A DNA stretch of 64,000 bases from Flavobacteriales bacterium (GTDB lineage Bacteria; Bacteroidota; Bacteroidia; Flavobacteriales_F; PHOS-HE28), in NCBI GenBank assembly GCA_016717305.1, contig JADKFY010000002.1:372001-436000 (forward strand). The letters run 5' to 3'. Of this stretch, positions 40,366-51,513 are shown in pieces; the first letter of the stretch is position 1; every line of letters begins with the position of its first letter. The notes beneath the pieces are model-generated. The model saw nothing but the letters and a program-made list of their open reading frames with translations. It did not search any database and had not been told where the DNA came from. Made by a program: the position numbers and the translations under genes.

Positions 40366-42613
40366 TGTTTGATGAAGCGCTCGCGCGCCGTTGTTTCCGT
40401 CCTCCAGTTCAGCGAGGAGCAGGTAGGCCCCGCTCTTCAATCCATTCAGATCGATGCGTACGCGTTGTTGACCGCGCGTTCAACCGCATCACCTCTCGCC
40501 CATCGGCAGCAAGGATCCGAACAAGACCGATCGCCTCACTGCTGGTAACGATCAACTCTTCGCTCGCCGGTACTGGTGCCAACGAGATCAAGTTCTCGCG
40601 CTGCACCTCACCCACCCCCGTACTGAACTCCGCCACCAGCACGCTCGGCTCGGTAATCACCGGCGGGTTGAAGTCGAAGTAGATCCCCGCTATGTTGTTG
40701 ATCTCCGTTCCGGGAAGTAGAGTATTTACTGGCCGAATGCGGAAGGTGATCACACCATGGCTGGCCGCCTCGTTGGTCCCGCTATCCGGCAATAGGATAT
40801 TGTCGAAATGCCATTCCACTTTGCGACCGGGCATGAAACTCACGGTGAAGGGATGTGAACCCAGACCTTGCTCGAAGGTGCCCATATCCAGTTCCGCCGG
40901 AAGCACGTCGCGCACGACTACGGTGAACGCGGTGTCCGTGCCGGTGTTCTGGAAACGGATCGTGTAATCGATCCACTCATCCGTATCCAGCAGATAGAGG
41001 CTCTCACTCGATCCGCTACTGGTGCGTGCGGTCTTGTCGTTGGGGTCATAGCTGCCCGTGATGGTGCCCCACCTGGCAGTGGTGTTGTTGGCAAGATCGA
41101 TCTCAACGATCGGTTGCGAGATAGAGAACGAATGCGAAAACGGTTGCCCGATCAGGAGCACATCAGCAGGTACTTGCACTTGAATGTGCAAGTTGGTCCG
41201 TCCGAAGTCCGGAACTGCAGGAAGCCCGATCCATGAGACCACGTTACCAGTCACGCTCGTTGGCGTAGGTGTGGCATCGATGAAACTCATTTGCGGGTCG
41301 AAGGTCAACGTGGCATCCATGAGGCCAGCGGCCATGCCCGACGGCTTCTCCACGAGGGCCCATAAGTTCTGGACGAATCCCGGGCGTGCAGCGTTGGAGT
41401 AGAGTTCCGCTTCAAGGTCCAACGGGATCAAACTGCTATCCGCCACGTTCACCACCTGGTTCACGCCACTGACGGTCACCGGTATTGGTTGCACCGGCGG
41501 ACAAACCGGATAAAGATCGTATCCTGTTCCCGACACGTTCATGGTGTAACTGCCATTCGCCAGGTAGCACCCATAGCTCCCGCTGGGGTTCGCCACGGCG
41601 TAGTACGGACCGGGCAAGTACTCGACAAGTCGGAAGCCAAGGCCGGAATCACCGGGATCCTGTGCGCAATCCTGATCGTGGTCCAGGAAGATGGACCCGC
41701 TCACAAGCGCGCATTGACCGAGCAGATCCGGCACCTCCACGTACATGGAATCCACGCAGAAGAGCGGATACATCGGATCGTTCGGTTCAGTGCCGAGCTG
41801 GTCCGGATCAGTAATGACCCAATATGCGCCAGCAGCAAGGTTGGGGAAGGTGAACGTGATGTTGCCTGTAACCAGTCGGCTCCCATATGTTCCAGCAAGA
41901 TTTGGAGGGATCTGTCCATCCAGCGTGCGCACATTCACGCGGAAGGTCTGGTTGACGGCAGCCCCACTAACAGCCAGGTTCATGCGGCCATTGCTACCTC
42001 CGCAGGCACCCTGAACACTCACGATCGAGACGTTCGGTTCCACCCATTCCGTTGAGAACTGAAGCGTTGTAGAACCAGGGCACCCAGCAGCATCGGTCCA
42101 ATTGATCGTGTTGTAACTACCCGGTGTTACATCCATCCACACGCCGATGTAGCTAAATGGAAAGGCGTCGAAATGATCGCTGAAATTCCCGAAGAGGATC
42201 GCCGGGGATGTTACGTTGTGCGGCTCCGGTCCATTGTGCGGATCCTCCAGGTGCAAGTACGTGTACGGATAATCGCCAGGACAATGGACCAAGCCACTGA
42301 ATCCTTGGGCATTCATCTCTTGGTGCGAAGCCGTGACCAGGATCTCACCACTGCCAATCGTCATATCACCAATGCCATCGGTGACGGTCACGGTATACGT
42401 TCCTGCAGAAAGGAATTCGATGTATTCCGTGGTGGCGCCATTGCTCCATTGGATGGTATAAGGCGGCGTTCCACCCATCACCACGGCGTTCAGCGTCCCC
42501 AGCGCTTGTCCGCAGGCCGCATCGGAATATTTCTCGACGACCACTGAAACAGCGGCGCATTCCGCAGCAAGGAATAGGGACAGCAAGGCTGCAAGCGTAG
42601 TTGCACGGATCAT
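40362..42613 (-). CDS. T9SS array member D (C-terminal tail frame-disrupted)
   Basis: Signal peptide MIRATTLAALLSLFLAAECAAVSV. Order: SprB-like repeat (GTPPYTIQWSNGATTEYIEFLSAGT), a variable region, ACGGSNGRMNLAVSG, prealbumin domain (SGSIFLDHDQDCAQDPGDSGLGF...PGPYYA), ARPGFVQNLWAL, DPNDK block (GSYDPNDKTARTSSGSSESLYLLD), VITEPSVLVAEFSTGV and the tail. The uninterrupted frame gives 734 residues and ends abnormally (WIEERGLPAPR). Two shifts near 40460 and 40400 restore IDLNGLKSGAYLLLAELEDGN and a canonical RFIKQ end at 40362. The start overlaps member E's stop as ATGA. Confidence 0.85.
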
Positions 42614-44922
42614 GGGTTAGCGGTTTTGACGAAGGTGGTGGTAAGCGTTCGATCAGTGGAATGGAGGCGCAACAAATAGGTTCCAGAAGCCAACGAACTG
42701 ATGTCGATGGTCGGCTGGTCAGCGCCCAAGTTCCCTGTGTAAACCATGCGCCCATCCATTGCGAGAATGACCCATTGCGAATTCGCCAAGGTGCCTTTCA
42801 TGGAAAGTCTGATATGATCGCTCGCCGGGTTCGGGGCCAAACTCAATTGGCTTTGGTCCTGTTGTTGCACCCCCGTACTGAACTCCGCCACCAGCACGCT
42901 CGGCTCGGTGATCACCGGTGGGTTGAAGTCGAAGTAGATGTTGGCGATGTTCTCGATCACGGTGCCGGGCAACACAGGTGTGCGCGGACGGATCCGGAAG
43001 GTGACGAAACCATGGCTGCGCGGTTCGTTCACATTACTATCGGGTAGTTGGATGTTGGGGAAGTAGAACTTCAGTGTGCCTTGGCCCCGAAGATCCCACG
43101 TAAACGCGTGTGAAGCCGCACCCATGATGATACTTCCAGGATCGAGGGTCCCTAGTAGGGTGTCCGTAATGACCACGTTGAACGCGGTGTCCGTTCCTGT
43201 GTTTTGAAAGCGGATGGTGTAATCGATCCATTCATCGGTATTGATCTGCCACACATCATTGCTGCCGCTGCTGGTGGTGGCCAATTTATCGTTGGGGTCG
43301 TACGCGCCGGTGATGGTGCGTACCTGTTGGAATGTATTGTTGGCCAGGTCAGCATCGGCGCTGGTGGTTGAGACCGTGGCCGTGGTGATCAAGTCGGTCC
43401 CCAGTAGGCCAACATCCGGCGGCATCTGGAAACGCAACTGCACAGTTCGGGATTGGAAGGCGTTTAGGAAGTTGAAGGCACCGCCCGACCACGTGAGCGT
43501 GTTACCCGCTGTGGAAGTGGGCGCCGGGTTCGCAGAGTCCAGATCCAACAACGGATCGTGCTCCACTATAAGTGTCACGGTACCTGCTGCGGATGCCGTC
43601 AGGTTTTGCACATTCACCGCGATCTGATATTCGAAACCTGGCCGCGCGGCACCATCGCTCATGGTCACCTGCATATCCAGTTGCGCACCCACCTCCATCG
43701 GTACGTTCACGTTGTTGTGCACGGCCTGCTGCACCACTTGCGCCACCGGGCAACTTTGGTCCAGCACGGAATGCTCGGCGAAGACATCGTAGGTACCATA
43801 AGGCACCTGCACGCTGTACTGGCCGGTGCTGTTGGTGTTGCCGAAATAGGGACCGGGCTCCAAACGCACTACGGTGGCCGGCACGTTGTTCTCGCCGGGG
43901 TTCGTCAAGCAATTGGCATTGTTGTCCACGAACACGCGACCGTTCACCACGCCGCAATCACCGGGCAGTGCGGGCACCAACACTTGGATGGAATCGCGGC
44001 ACTGGTAATCGTACCAATCCGTGAAATTGAAGTTGAAGGTCTGCCCGGAAACATGCACCCAGTAGGTCCCCGAAGCAAGACCGGTGAACGTATAGGGCGT
44101 GCCGATGAAACCTGCGGGTTCGATCCCGGCCTGGGAACAACCGCCCGCTACGACCACCCCCGCGCTGTTCTTCAACCGGGTCACCACCTGCGGATAGAGC
44201 CCAAAACCGCCAAAGGACACAGTGATGCTCCCGCTCGCCCCGTTGCTGCACGAACCCGCTACATCCACCACCTGCATCACAGGGAGCGTCTCCGGGCCAT
44301 TGAGACCGACCCAGGCATCCAGGATACAGCCGTTCTGATCCTCGAACTGCAGTGGATAGGTTCCGTAGCTCGGGAACATCAACGCCCGATACGTGAATTC
44401 ACCGCATTCATCCAATTGCTGCGACGAGTCGATCACATCAGCTCCCCAGATGTCCACGATCCCGTTCTGGAACATGTTCACCAAGGCAATGGGGGGCTCA
44501 CCCGGGCACGTGGCAATCGTTTGCAGGGCCAGGTTGACCGCACCGTCGATGACCACGTCGATCGGACCGGTACTGGCCATGTCCATCTGGGAATCGACCA
44601 CAGTGACGGAATAGACACCGGGATAAAGACCTTCCAGCGAAAGGTTCGCAACGGAGGAGCTACTTTCTTCGATCACACCGCCACCAGCATCATACCAGAT
44701 CACGGTGAACGGGGGCAGGCCGCCCAATACCTCCACATAGATGGCACCATCCGGACCGCCACAAAGGGAAGGCCCCACAGCGTTCACAAAGATCTCGATG
44801 GCATGAAGTGATGCAACACCGAGCATGATACCCATTAGCAAGGTGGAAATGCGAGACCAAGGTGTACGAGGGGCTCCCCTATTCGCTATAACTGTTCGTT
44901 GGTCCTTCATTCGATCGCTCAT
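42610..44922 (-). CDS. T9SS array member E (intact)
   Basis: 770 residues, uninterrupted, the best full-length reference for the array. After a charged leader with hydrophobic core ISTLLMGIMLGVASLHA come LPPFTVIWYDAGGGVIEESSSSVAN (SprB-like), a variable region, CSNGASGSITVSFGG, the prealbumin-like CGVVNGRVFVDNNANCLTNPGENNVP...PGPYFGNTNSTG domain, ARPGFEYQIAVNVQNLTASAAG, a beta-sandwich, the DPNDK block (GAYDPNDKLATTSSGSNDVW...RFQNTGTDTAFNVV), FDFNPPVITEPSVLVAEFSTGV and a type A sorting domain (LAPNPASDHIRLS...GTYLLRL...TTFVKT). It should be a T9SS-exported surface protein. Both ends overlap neighbours as ATGA. Confidence 0.9.
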   Translation of the reverse strand: MSDRMKDQRTVIANRGAPRTPWSRISTLLMGIMLGVASLHAIEIFVNAVGPSLCGGPDGAIYVEVLGGLPPFTVIWYDAGGGVIEESSSSVANLSLEGLYPGVYSVTVVDSQMDMASTGPIDVVIDGAVNLALQTIATCPGEPPIALVNMFQNGIVDIWGADVIDSSQQLDECGEFTYRALMFPSYGTYPLQFEDQNGCILDAWVGLNGPETLPVMQVVDVAGSCSNGASGSITVSFGGFGLYPQVVTRLKNSAGVVVAGGCSQAGIEPAGFIGTPYTFTGLASGTYWVHVSGQTFNFNFTDWYDYQCRDSIQVLVPALPGDCGVVNGRVFVDNNANCLTNPGENNVPATVVRLEPGPYFGNTNSTGQYSVQVPYGTYDVFAEHSVLDQSCPVAQVVQQAVHNNVNVPMEVGAQLDMQVTMSDGAARPGFEYQIAVNVQNLTASAAGTVTLIVEHDPLLDLDSANPAPTSTAGNTLTWSGGAFNFLNAFQSRTVQLRFQMPPDVGLLGTDLITTATVSTTSADADLANNTFQQVRTITGAYDPNDKLATTSSGSNDVWQINTDEWIDYTIRFQNTGTDTAFNVVITDTLLGTLDPGSIIMGAASHAFTWDLRGQGTLKFYFPNIQLPDSNVNEPRSHGFVTFRIRPRTPVLPGTVIENIANIYFDFNPPVITEPSVLVAEFSTGVQQQDQSQLSLAPNPASDHIRLSMKGTLANSQWVILAMDGRMVYTGNLGADQPTIDISSLASGTYLLRLHSTDRTLTTTFVKTANP

Positions 44923-47091
44923 TGTTTCACGAACCGCACCGTGGTGCGGCTCCCATTGTCAATAACGTGTTCCAGCATGTATACCCCGGCGGCCAAGGCT
45001 TCCATGTTCAGCATCGCACTGGAGCCCAGCATGCGCTGTTCCAGCATCGCCCTGCCATCAATACCCCGAACGACCAGCATGCCTGGGCGAAGGTCATCGC
45101 CACTCCTTCGTACCATGAGCCGGCCTCGGTGGGGTTTGGCATCACCAGCAACTGTGCACCGTTCACCCGCTCCACCACCCCCGTGCTGAACTCCGCCACC
45201 AACACGCTCGGCTCGGTGATCACCGGCGGGTTGAAGTCGAAGTAGATGTTGGCGATGTTCTCGATCACTGTGCCTGCTGTAAGCGGTTGTTTCGGGCGAA
45301 TGCGGAAACTGATGAGGCCATGGCTCAAGGGCTCGTTCACGTTACTGTCCGGCAACAGGATGTTCGGGAGGATGAACTTCAAAGTGCCCTGCCCTTGCAG
45401 GCTCCAAGTGTTCGCGTGCGAGGCCGTCACCAAAGAGATCGTCGCAGGGTCGAGTGTTGAAGGAAGTGTGTCCGTGACCACCACATTGAAAGCCGTGTCC
45501 GTACCGGTGTTCTGGAAGCGGATCACGTAATCGACCCAATCATCCTCATTGATGTAATAGGGGACTTGCTGCGCGCGTACTGGTAGAAGCGATCTTGTCG
45601 TTGGGGTCGTAGCTGCCGGTTACGTTGATGGACGTGTTGGCCGTGTTGTTCGCGAGGTCGCCATCGGTGTTGGCTGTGCTCACCGTTGCGTTAGCGAGCA
45701 GGTCGGTTCCTATCAGGCCCACATCGGCCGGTATTTGCAGCCGGATCCGGTATTCGCGCTCCTGGAAAAGGTCAAGCGAAGGCTTGGTTCCATGTGAGCG
45801 TATTGCCAAGAACGCTTGTCGGAGTTGGCCACGCGCTGATGAAGCTTACCCTGATTGAATGTGAAGGTGGTGGTGGTTGCGCCACTCGCCGATGAAGAGA
45901 GGTTCTGTACAATCGCTATTGTAGTGCAATTGGAAGCCTGGACGCGCAGGCCCCGAAGCCAGCCCGATAGCACATCGAGCGGCACCGTGGGCTGGTGCCC
46001 GATGTTCGCATAGACCGTATTGCCATTCACTAGCACTCGCAGGGCAGCTCTGGTCCACCGCTGCCCCGGATGTGCTTAACGTGTAGGAGCCGTTTGGCAC
46101 GACCACGGAATAACTACCGCCGCTGGTGGTGTAGATAGGCCCGGGCTGCACTTCCACGATCAGGTTCGATGCGTTCACCTCGGTGTCGATGCAATCGCTG
46201 TTGTAATCCATGTAAGTGCTGCCGGAGATGGTGCCGCAGGTGGGCCCGTAGTTGGGAATAGTGACCAGGATGCTGTCCGACGAACAGGAGCCGCCTTGGA
46301 TCAGCGAATAGGTGAAAGCCAAGCGATGCTTCAGCCAATAATTGCCGGGAGGCAGTGCGTAGAAACTGAACACATCGGGTGCAACGATCCCGAAGGTGTT
46401 GATGTAATCCAAGTCGCCGCCACCCTCAGGCCGCAATATGTAGTAAGTGTCCGTGCCAACATCCTGCGAACTGGTGAAGGTGACTTGGCCGGTGCCCACA
46501 TTGGCGCACGAACCTTGTATTTCCACGACCGCGAAACTGGGCCAACTCGTCAATTGCGCACCGGCTATGCCTGTTAAAGTGCCTTGGCAACCGTTCACGT
46601 CCCAATAGGTCAGCGAGTACGGCTGGTCGGGGGCCATCGTCCCCAAGTCGATGTACAGATTCCCGGGGCCAGCCGGAGGTGGTACTTCCACAATGCTCCA
46701 CGGAAGAACCCCTGGAGGTCCCGCGACTGCTCCTAATTGAAGAGTCGTACATGGGAATGAAGAATTCGTGGTAGTTCTGACCGGGACAATAGTCATGGGT
46801 GATGCCCGATAACGCCGCGTGGTTCTCGGAGACCACCGTGGCCTGATCGGACACTTGCGTCCCAACGAAATCCGTCACCGTCACCGTGTAAGTACCGGGC
46901 CCAAGACCGGTTAGCCCCTCGGTGGTTTCGCCGCCGCCCAGAGGTAGGTGTGGCGGCACACCCCCGGATCACCGGCAAACACACTGCCGTTGGCGTAGGT
47001 ACATGTTTCGTTCTGCACCACCAACTCCACAGAGAGCGCTCGCGCTGAATGTTGCCGCAAGAGAAGAAAGCAGAATGAAGGTTCGCAACAT
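44919..47091 (-). pseudogene. T9SS array member F: heavily frame-disrupted paralogue
   Basis: Starts MLRTFILLSSLAATFSASAL at 47091, a leader much like member I. NETCTYANGSVFA, a degraded SprB repeat (HTYLW, then GLTGLGPGTYTVTVTDFVGTQ), LYIDLGTMAPDQPYSLTYWDVNGC, the prealbumin domain (CGTISGSTYMDYNSDCIDTEVNAS...PGPIYTTSGG), NTVYANIGHQPTVPLDV, the DPNDK block (GSYDPNDKIAST) and the tail (MLVVRGIDGRAMLEQRML...TTVRFVKQ) appear in all three frames. About ten indels are implied, near 47035, 46975, 46945, 46740, 46050, 45965, 45920, 45850, 45780, 45565 and 45080. It is closest to member I along its whole length. Its stop overlaps member E's start as ATGA. Confidence 0.7.
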
Positions 47092-47096
47092 GCTGA

Positions 47097-49241
47097 TCAG
47101 AGTTTGATGATGTGCGTAGTGGGTTTACGGTCGTCCGCCATAGCGACGACCACCATATAAGGCCCAGAGGGCAACGCGGCGATATCTATCACGCCACTAG
47201 TATTGCGAATGATCGAACGCATTACCTCCCGGCCATCCATGGAGAAGATCCGCAGATCGGCAATGGTTGCGCCGCCTGCGCTGACCACCACCCTGTCACT
47301 TGCAGGGTTCGGTACAAGCAACAAGATCGATGCGCTGGTACTATTCACCCCCGTACTCAACTCCGCCACCAGCACGCTCGGCTCGGTGATCACCGGCGGG
47401 TTGAAGTCGAAGTAGATGTTGGCGATGTTCTCGATCACATTGCCGGGCAACAGGGGCGGTCGCGGGCGCATTCGGAACCCGATCATTCCGTGGCTTGCAG
47501 CTTCGTTCGCGTTGCTGTCGGGCAGGTTGATGTCGGCGAAGCGCCACTCCACCACCTTGCCGGGTTTGAAGCTCACTTCGAACGGATGTGATGCGGCGCC
47601 CTGCTCAAAGGTGGCCATGTCCAACTCGTCCGCGATGGTATCGGTCACCACCACGTCAATGGCCGAGGCCGTACCGGTGTTCTGGAAACGAATGGTGTAG
47701 TCGATCCACTCATCCTCGTTAATGAAGTAGAGCTCCTCGCTCGCACCTGTGCTCGTGATCGCCACTTTATCGTTCGGGTCGTAACTGCCAATGACCGTGT
47801 TGAGCAGCGTTGCAACATTATTTGCCAGGGTGCTCTCGGTGAGCGTATTGCTTACGTTCAGGCTGCTGGTCAGCACGGTGCCAAGGGGCGTTGTTACAGG
47901 AACCGTGAAGGAGGCATTGAACGTGGTCTGCCCGAAGGAGGAGAGCGTGCCCAGGTTCCACGTGATGGAATTCCCGACCACGCTGGCCGGTGTAGGCGAT
48001 GCGTTGAGGAAAATGAGCGTTGGCTCGAATTCCGCGGTCACATTCACCGGGCCACTTACCTGGGGTGTAGGGTTGCGCACCGTTCCACTGAATGAATAGG
48101 TGAACCCGGGCCGCGCAACACCTTGAACCGTATAGAGGACGAGATCCAAAGGCACAGTGCTTCCGTTTGCGAAGTCCACCACGGGATCGGAGGTGTTCAC
48201 CACAAAAGGTACGGGCTGGCTCACGGGGCAATAGTGGATCAATGTAGGATCCAATTGGGCCATTGTGTAAGACCCGTTCACCAGGTTGAAACTGTATTCT
48301 CCCGAGCCGCCGGTCAAGACATATTGATCACCGGGTTCGATTTGTAGTACACTGTAAGGCACGCCCACTTCCCCGACATCGCGCACACAATCGGCATCAA
48401 GGTCATACCAACTGGTGCCATGCACGTTACCGCAGAACGGTCCCAGATCGGGCACGGTAAAACTGCTATAGATCGGTGCACATGAATTGTTCATGGACCA
48501 TGTCCAGAACTGCATGATGGTGTATTCACCGGGAAGCAAACCGGAAATAAATTCACTGGAGACCTGATCATACTGATAGACCTGTTGCCCTTGCGCATCG
48601 GTGATCACTATGTTGGCCGGCCAATCTCCACTATTGTCCAGAGAAACACTTCCATTCGCACCATTGCATGCGGCCACGATGTTGGACACCGAGATCGGTA
48701 TCCCGAAGGGTCCGTACATGACATCTTCATGGGACCCGGAGCAGCCGCCTGCGTCGCTTGCACTTACCGAGAACTGTTCGCCTTCGGCTAATCCGTAATA
48801 GATCGGGTCACCATCACCGGTGGTTCCGCTGGGCGTGGCATAGGCACCATTGTAATAGACTTGGATCTCGTACGGCGGTGTGCCATTGAACATACTCTGT
48901 AGCACGACAAAGCTTCCATTGCTCTCACCCGGGCAGGCGAATCCTCCCATGAAGCTGGTCTGCACGAACAGTGTTCCACCTGCGACCGTGCCGTTCCAAG
49001 AGCCCGTTTCCCCTAGGTCATCGGTAACCACCACTGAATAAGCGCCCGCTGCAAGTCCGGTCCGGTCTTCGGTGATAGGACCATCGGCCCAGGCATACGT
49101 GTACGGCGGCGTGCCACCCAAGGCTGTTATGTCGATGGAGCCTGTGTTGTTGCCGCAGGTGGTAGCCGTTGTTAGCCCAGAGACCGTGAAGGCCGAAGAC
49201 GAAAGTGGAGCCAGCAACAAGCCAAGGAGAATGGGCTTCAT
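47097..49241 (-). CDS. T9SS array member G (intact)
   Basis: 714 residues, uninterrupted. Signal peptide MKPILLGLLLAPLSSSAFTV, then CGNNTGSIDITALGGTPPYTYAWADG (SprB-like repeat), a variable region with GTPPYEIQVYYNGAYA, ACNGANGSVSLDNSG, the prealbumin domain (CGNVHGTSWYDLDADCVRDVGEVGVP...PGDQYVLTGGSGEYSFNL), ARPGFTYSFSGTVRN, a beta-sandwich, the DPNDK block (GSYDPNDKVAITSTGASEELYF), VITEPSVLVAELSTGV and a type A sorting domain (LLVPNPASDRVVVSAGG...TTHIIKL). It is predicted to be secreted and surface-exposed. It is separated by five bases from member F and by four from member H. Confidence 0.9.
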   Translation of the reverse strand: MKPILLGLLLAPLSSSAFTVSGLTTATTCGNNTGSIDITALGGTPPYTYAWADGPITEDRTGLAAGAYSVVVTDDLGETGSWNGTVAGGTLFVQTSFMGGFACPGESNGSFVVLQSMFNGTPPYEIQVYYNGAYATPSGTTGDGDPIYYGLAEGEQFSVSASDAGGCSGSHEDVMYGPFGIPISVSNIVAACNGANGSVSLDNSGDWPANIVITDAQGQQVYQYDQVSSEFISGLLPGEYTIMQFWTWSMNNSCAPIYSSFTVPDLGPFCGNVHGTSWYDLDADCVRDVGEVGVPYSVLQIEPGDQYVLTGGSGEYSFNLVNGSYTMAQLDPTLIHYCPVSQPVPFVVNTSDPVVDFANGSTVPLDLVLYTVQGVARPGFTYSFSGTVRNPTPQVSGPVNVTAEFEPTLIFLNASPTPASVVGNSITWNLGTLSSFGQTTFNASFTVPVTTPLGTVLTSSLNVSNTLTESTLANNVATLLNTVIGSYDPNDKVAITSTGASEELYFINEDEWIDYTIRFQNTGTASAIDVVVTDTIADELDMATFEQGAASHPFEVSFKPGKVVEWRFADINLPDSNANEAASHGMIGFRMRPRPPLLPGNVIENIANIYFDFNPPVITEPSVLVAELSTGVNSTSASILLLVPNPASDRVVVSAGGATIADLRIFSMDGREVMRSIIRNTSGVIDIAALPSGPYMVVVAMADDRKPTTHIIKL

Positions 49242-49245
49242 GTTT

Positions 49246-51505
49246 TCAGTTCTTCGTCAATCGGGTTCGTGAACGTGCTCCTGTTCCGGAGGTGGTCACT
49301 ACAATGTAGGTGCCCGGAGCGAGTGAGGTGGCATCGATCATGATGGAGGGTCCGCCTGCCGACTGTTCCTGCATGATAAGCCTTCCATATGCTGAAAGGA
49401 GTTGCACCGATCTGATGCTCGAATGCGGTGATCGCACAGTGAAGGATCCGTTCGTTGGGTTGGGGAATAGCTCCAAACCGGTCACGTACGAGTTGGGCAG
49501 AACAGAAGTACTGAACTCCGCCACCAGCATGCTCGGCTCGGTGATCACCGGATCATTGAAGTCAAAGTAGATGTTGGCGGTGTTCTCGATAACGGTGCCT
49601 GCTCCAACAGGTAAGTGGGGCCTGATGCGGAATTGCACCAGCCCATGCGACGCGGGCTCGTTCATACTACTGTCGGGCAATTGGATGTTGGTGAAGATGA
49701 AGCGCATGATTCCCTGTCCGGCCATCTGGGCGATGCAGTTGTGCGAGCGCGGCCCCATTTCCAAGGTTGCAGGATCCAGCGTTTGTGGAAGCGTATCTGT
49801 GATCACTACAGTGAAGGCCGTATCCGTGCCGGTGTTCTGGAAGCGGATCGTGTAGTCGATCCATTCATCCTGATCAATGAAGTACAATGCATCGCTCCCT
49901 TGGCTGCTGGTGGTGGCGATCTTGTCGTTGGGGTCGAAGCTCGCGGTGACGGTTCGCGTGTGAAAGGCACTGTTGTTGGTCAAATTGGTCTCCGGTTGCA
50001 CGATGCCCACCGACGCGCTATGCATCAGGTCCGTACCGATCAGGCCAGGGTTCGGAGGCACTTGCAGGTTGATGCTGATGTGCCGATTGCCGAAGGACGT
50101 AAGCTGTGAGAGCGTCCAAGTGAGCGTGTTCCCGTTCACATTGCTCGGCGTGGGGCTTGCGCTGGTGAAGGAGAGCGCCGGATCGAAGGTGCAGCTCACG
50201 GTGAGCGCACCTGTGCCGCCCAAGGTCTCGTGGTGCACATGGATGTACAGGTCGTGGTTGAAGCCGGGACGAGCGAGGCCTGAACCCATGAAGAGCTCGA
50301 CATCACGCGGAACGAGCACTGTATCGCCCAAGTTCTGGGTGATGGTCTGGCCATCGTTCCCCAGGTTGAACGGGATCGGCCCGCCAATGCAATGCTCATC
50401 CAGCACGGCCGACGCTTGATCGATCGTGTAGGATCCGGTGGGCAGGTTGATCTGGTAGTAGCCAGTAGAGCCGGTCATGGCGGTGTATCCGCCGGGCTCG
50501 ATCACCATCACCTCGTTCGGCACACGCGTCTCCAAGCCTGCCATGATGCAATCTTGGTTGTCATCCATGTACACTGTGCCTTTCAAGGTGCCGCATGGAC
50601 CGGGCATCTCATCAATGGTGAACCAGGACGTGTCAGCGCAAAAATTCTCCACGAAAGTGAAGTAGGGATCTAGCCATTCGAACGGATCCTCGAAACGGGG
50701 TCCCACGGCCATGCCATATTCACCTGGTGGCAAGCTCTGCCGCAGCGTAGTGTGTGGGATCTGGCCGTACATCTGGCCAACGGTGTACTGGTCCTCCAGG
50801 AAGCCATACGGCGCACCATCCTTGATCAAGCGGATGTGATACGGATCGAGGTTCGGAGCCAAAGCGACCTGCACCATGGCAGTGCCATTGCTGCCGCCAG
50901 CGCATGCAGGTTCCGTAGTGAGCACTTGCACAACGGGGTATTCCGGCGGCTGAGGGATCACGCCTACGATGCGTTCCCGGACAGCCGTTGGAATCGGTGA
51001 ACGGAATGGATAGCTGTGTGCCTGCTACCGGCCAGACGTTGAAATTCGACACATACAAGGCTGCCAATCCGCCCGGGCCACCTGTGATCACATCAGCGAG
51101 GTAATTGCCGTCAAGGGTCAATGGCGGAACGCCGGTCACGTAGATGTACGACTGCCCGATCATGCGGAATGGAGGGCCGATCATATCATCCGGGCACCCG
51201 ACCATGCCTTCCACGGCCGCTTCGAAGGGGTAGGAAGTGAGCGTGATGTTTGCCGTGGCTTGGTCGCTGTTGGCATCGGTCACCGTTACCGAGTAGGTGC
51301 CTGCGACGAGATCGTACAACGATGGATCCGTGGAACCCGTGTTCCAAGAATACGTGTACGGCTCCGTTCCACCTTCGGCCGTGGCGTAGATGGACCCTGT
51401 CGCATACATACAATACGCAGGGATCCACATCTGGATGTTCACCGTAACGGCCTGCGCGGGAGAACAGAGCAGGGCACCAAGGATCAGGGGGAAGAGCTTT
51501 TTCAT
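49246..51505 (-). CDS. T9SS array member H (one frameshift)
   Basis: Signal peptide MKKLFPLILGALLCSPAQAVTV at 51505. The N-terminal frame covers the SprB-like repeat (GTEPYTYSWNTGSTDPSLYDLVAGT) and a variable region to FTDSNGCPGT. Near 50970 one base is out of frame, and the product continues IVGVIPQPPEYPVVQVLTTEPACAGGSNGTAMV in the second frame. That frame carries the prealbumin domain (CGTLKGTVYMDDNQDCIMAGLETRVP), ARPGFNHDLYIHVHHETLGGTG, a DPNDK variant (ASFDPNDKIATTSSQGSDALYF) and a type A sorting domain (LFPNPTNGSFTVRSP). The restored length is ~752 residues. It is eight bases from member I. Confidence 0.85.
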
Positions 51506-51513
51506 GGTTCGGG

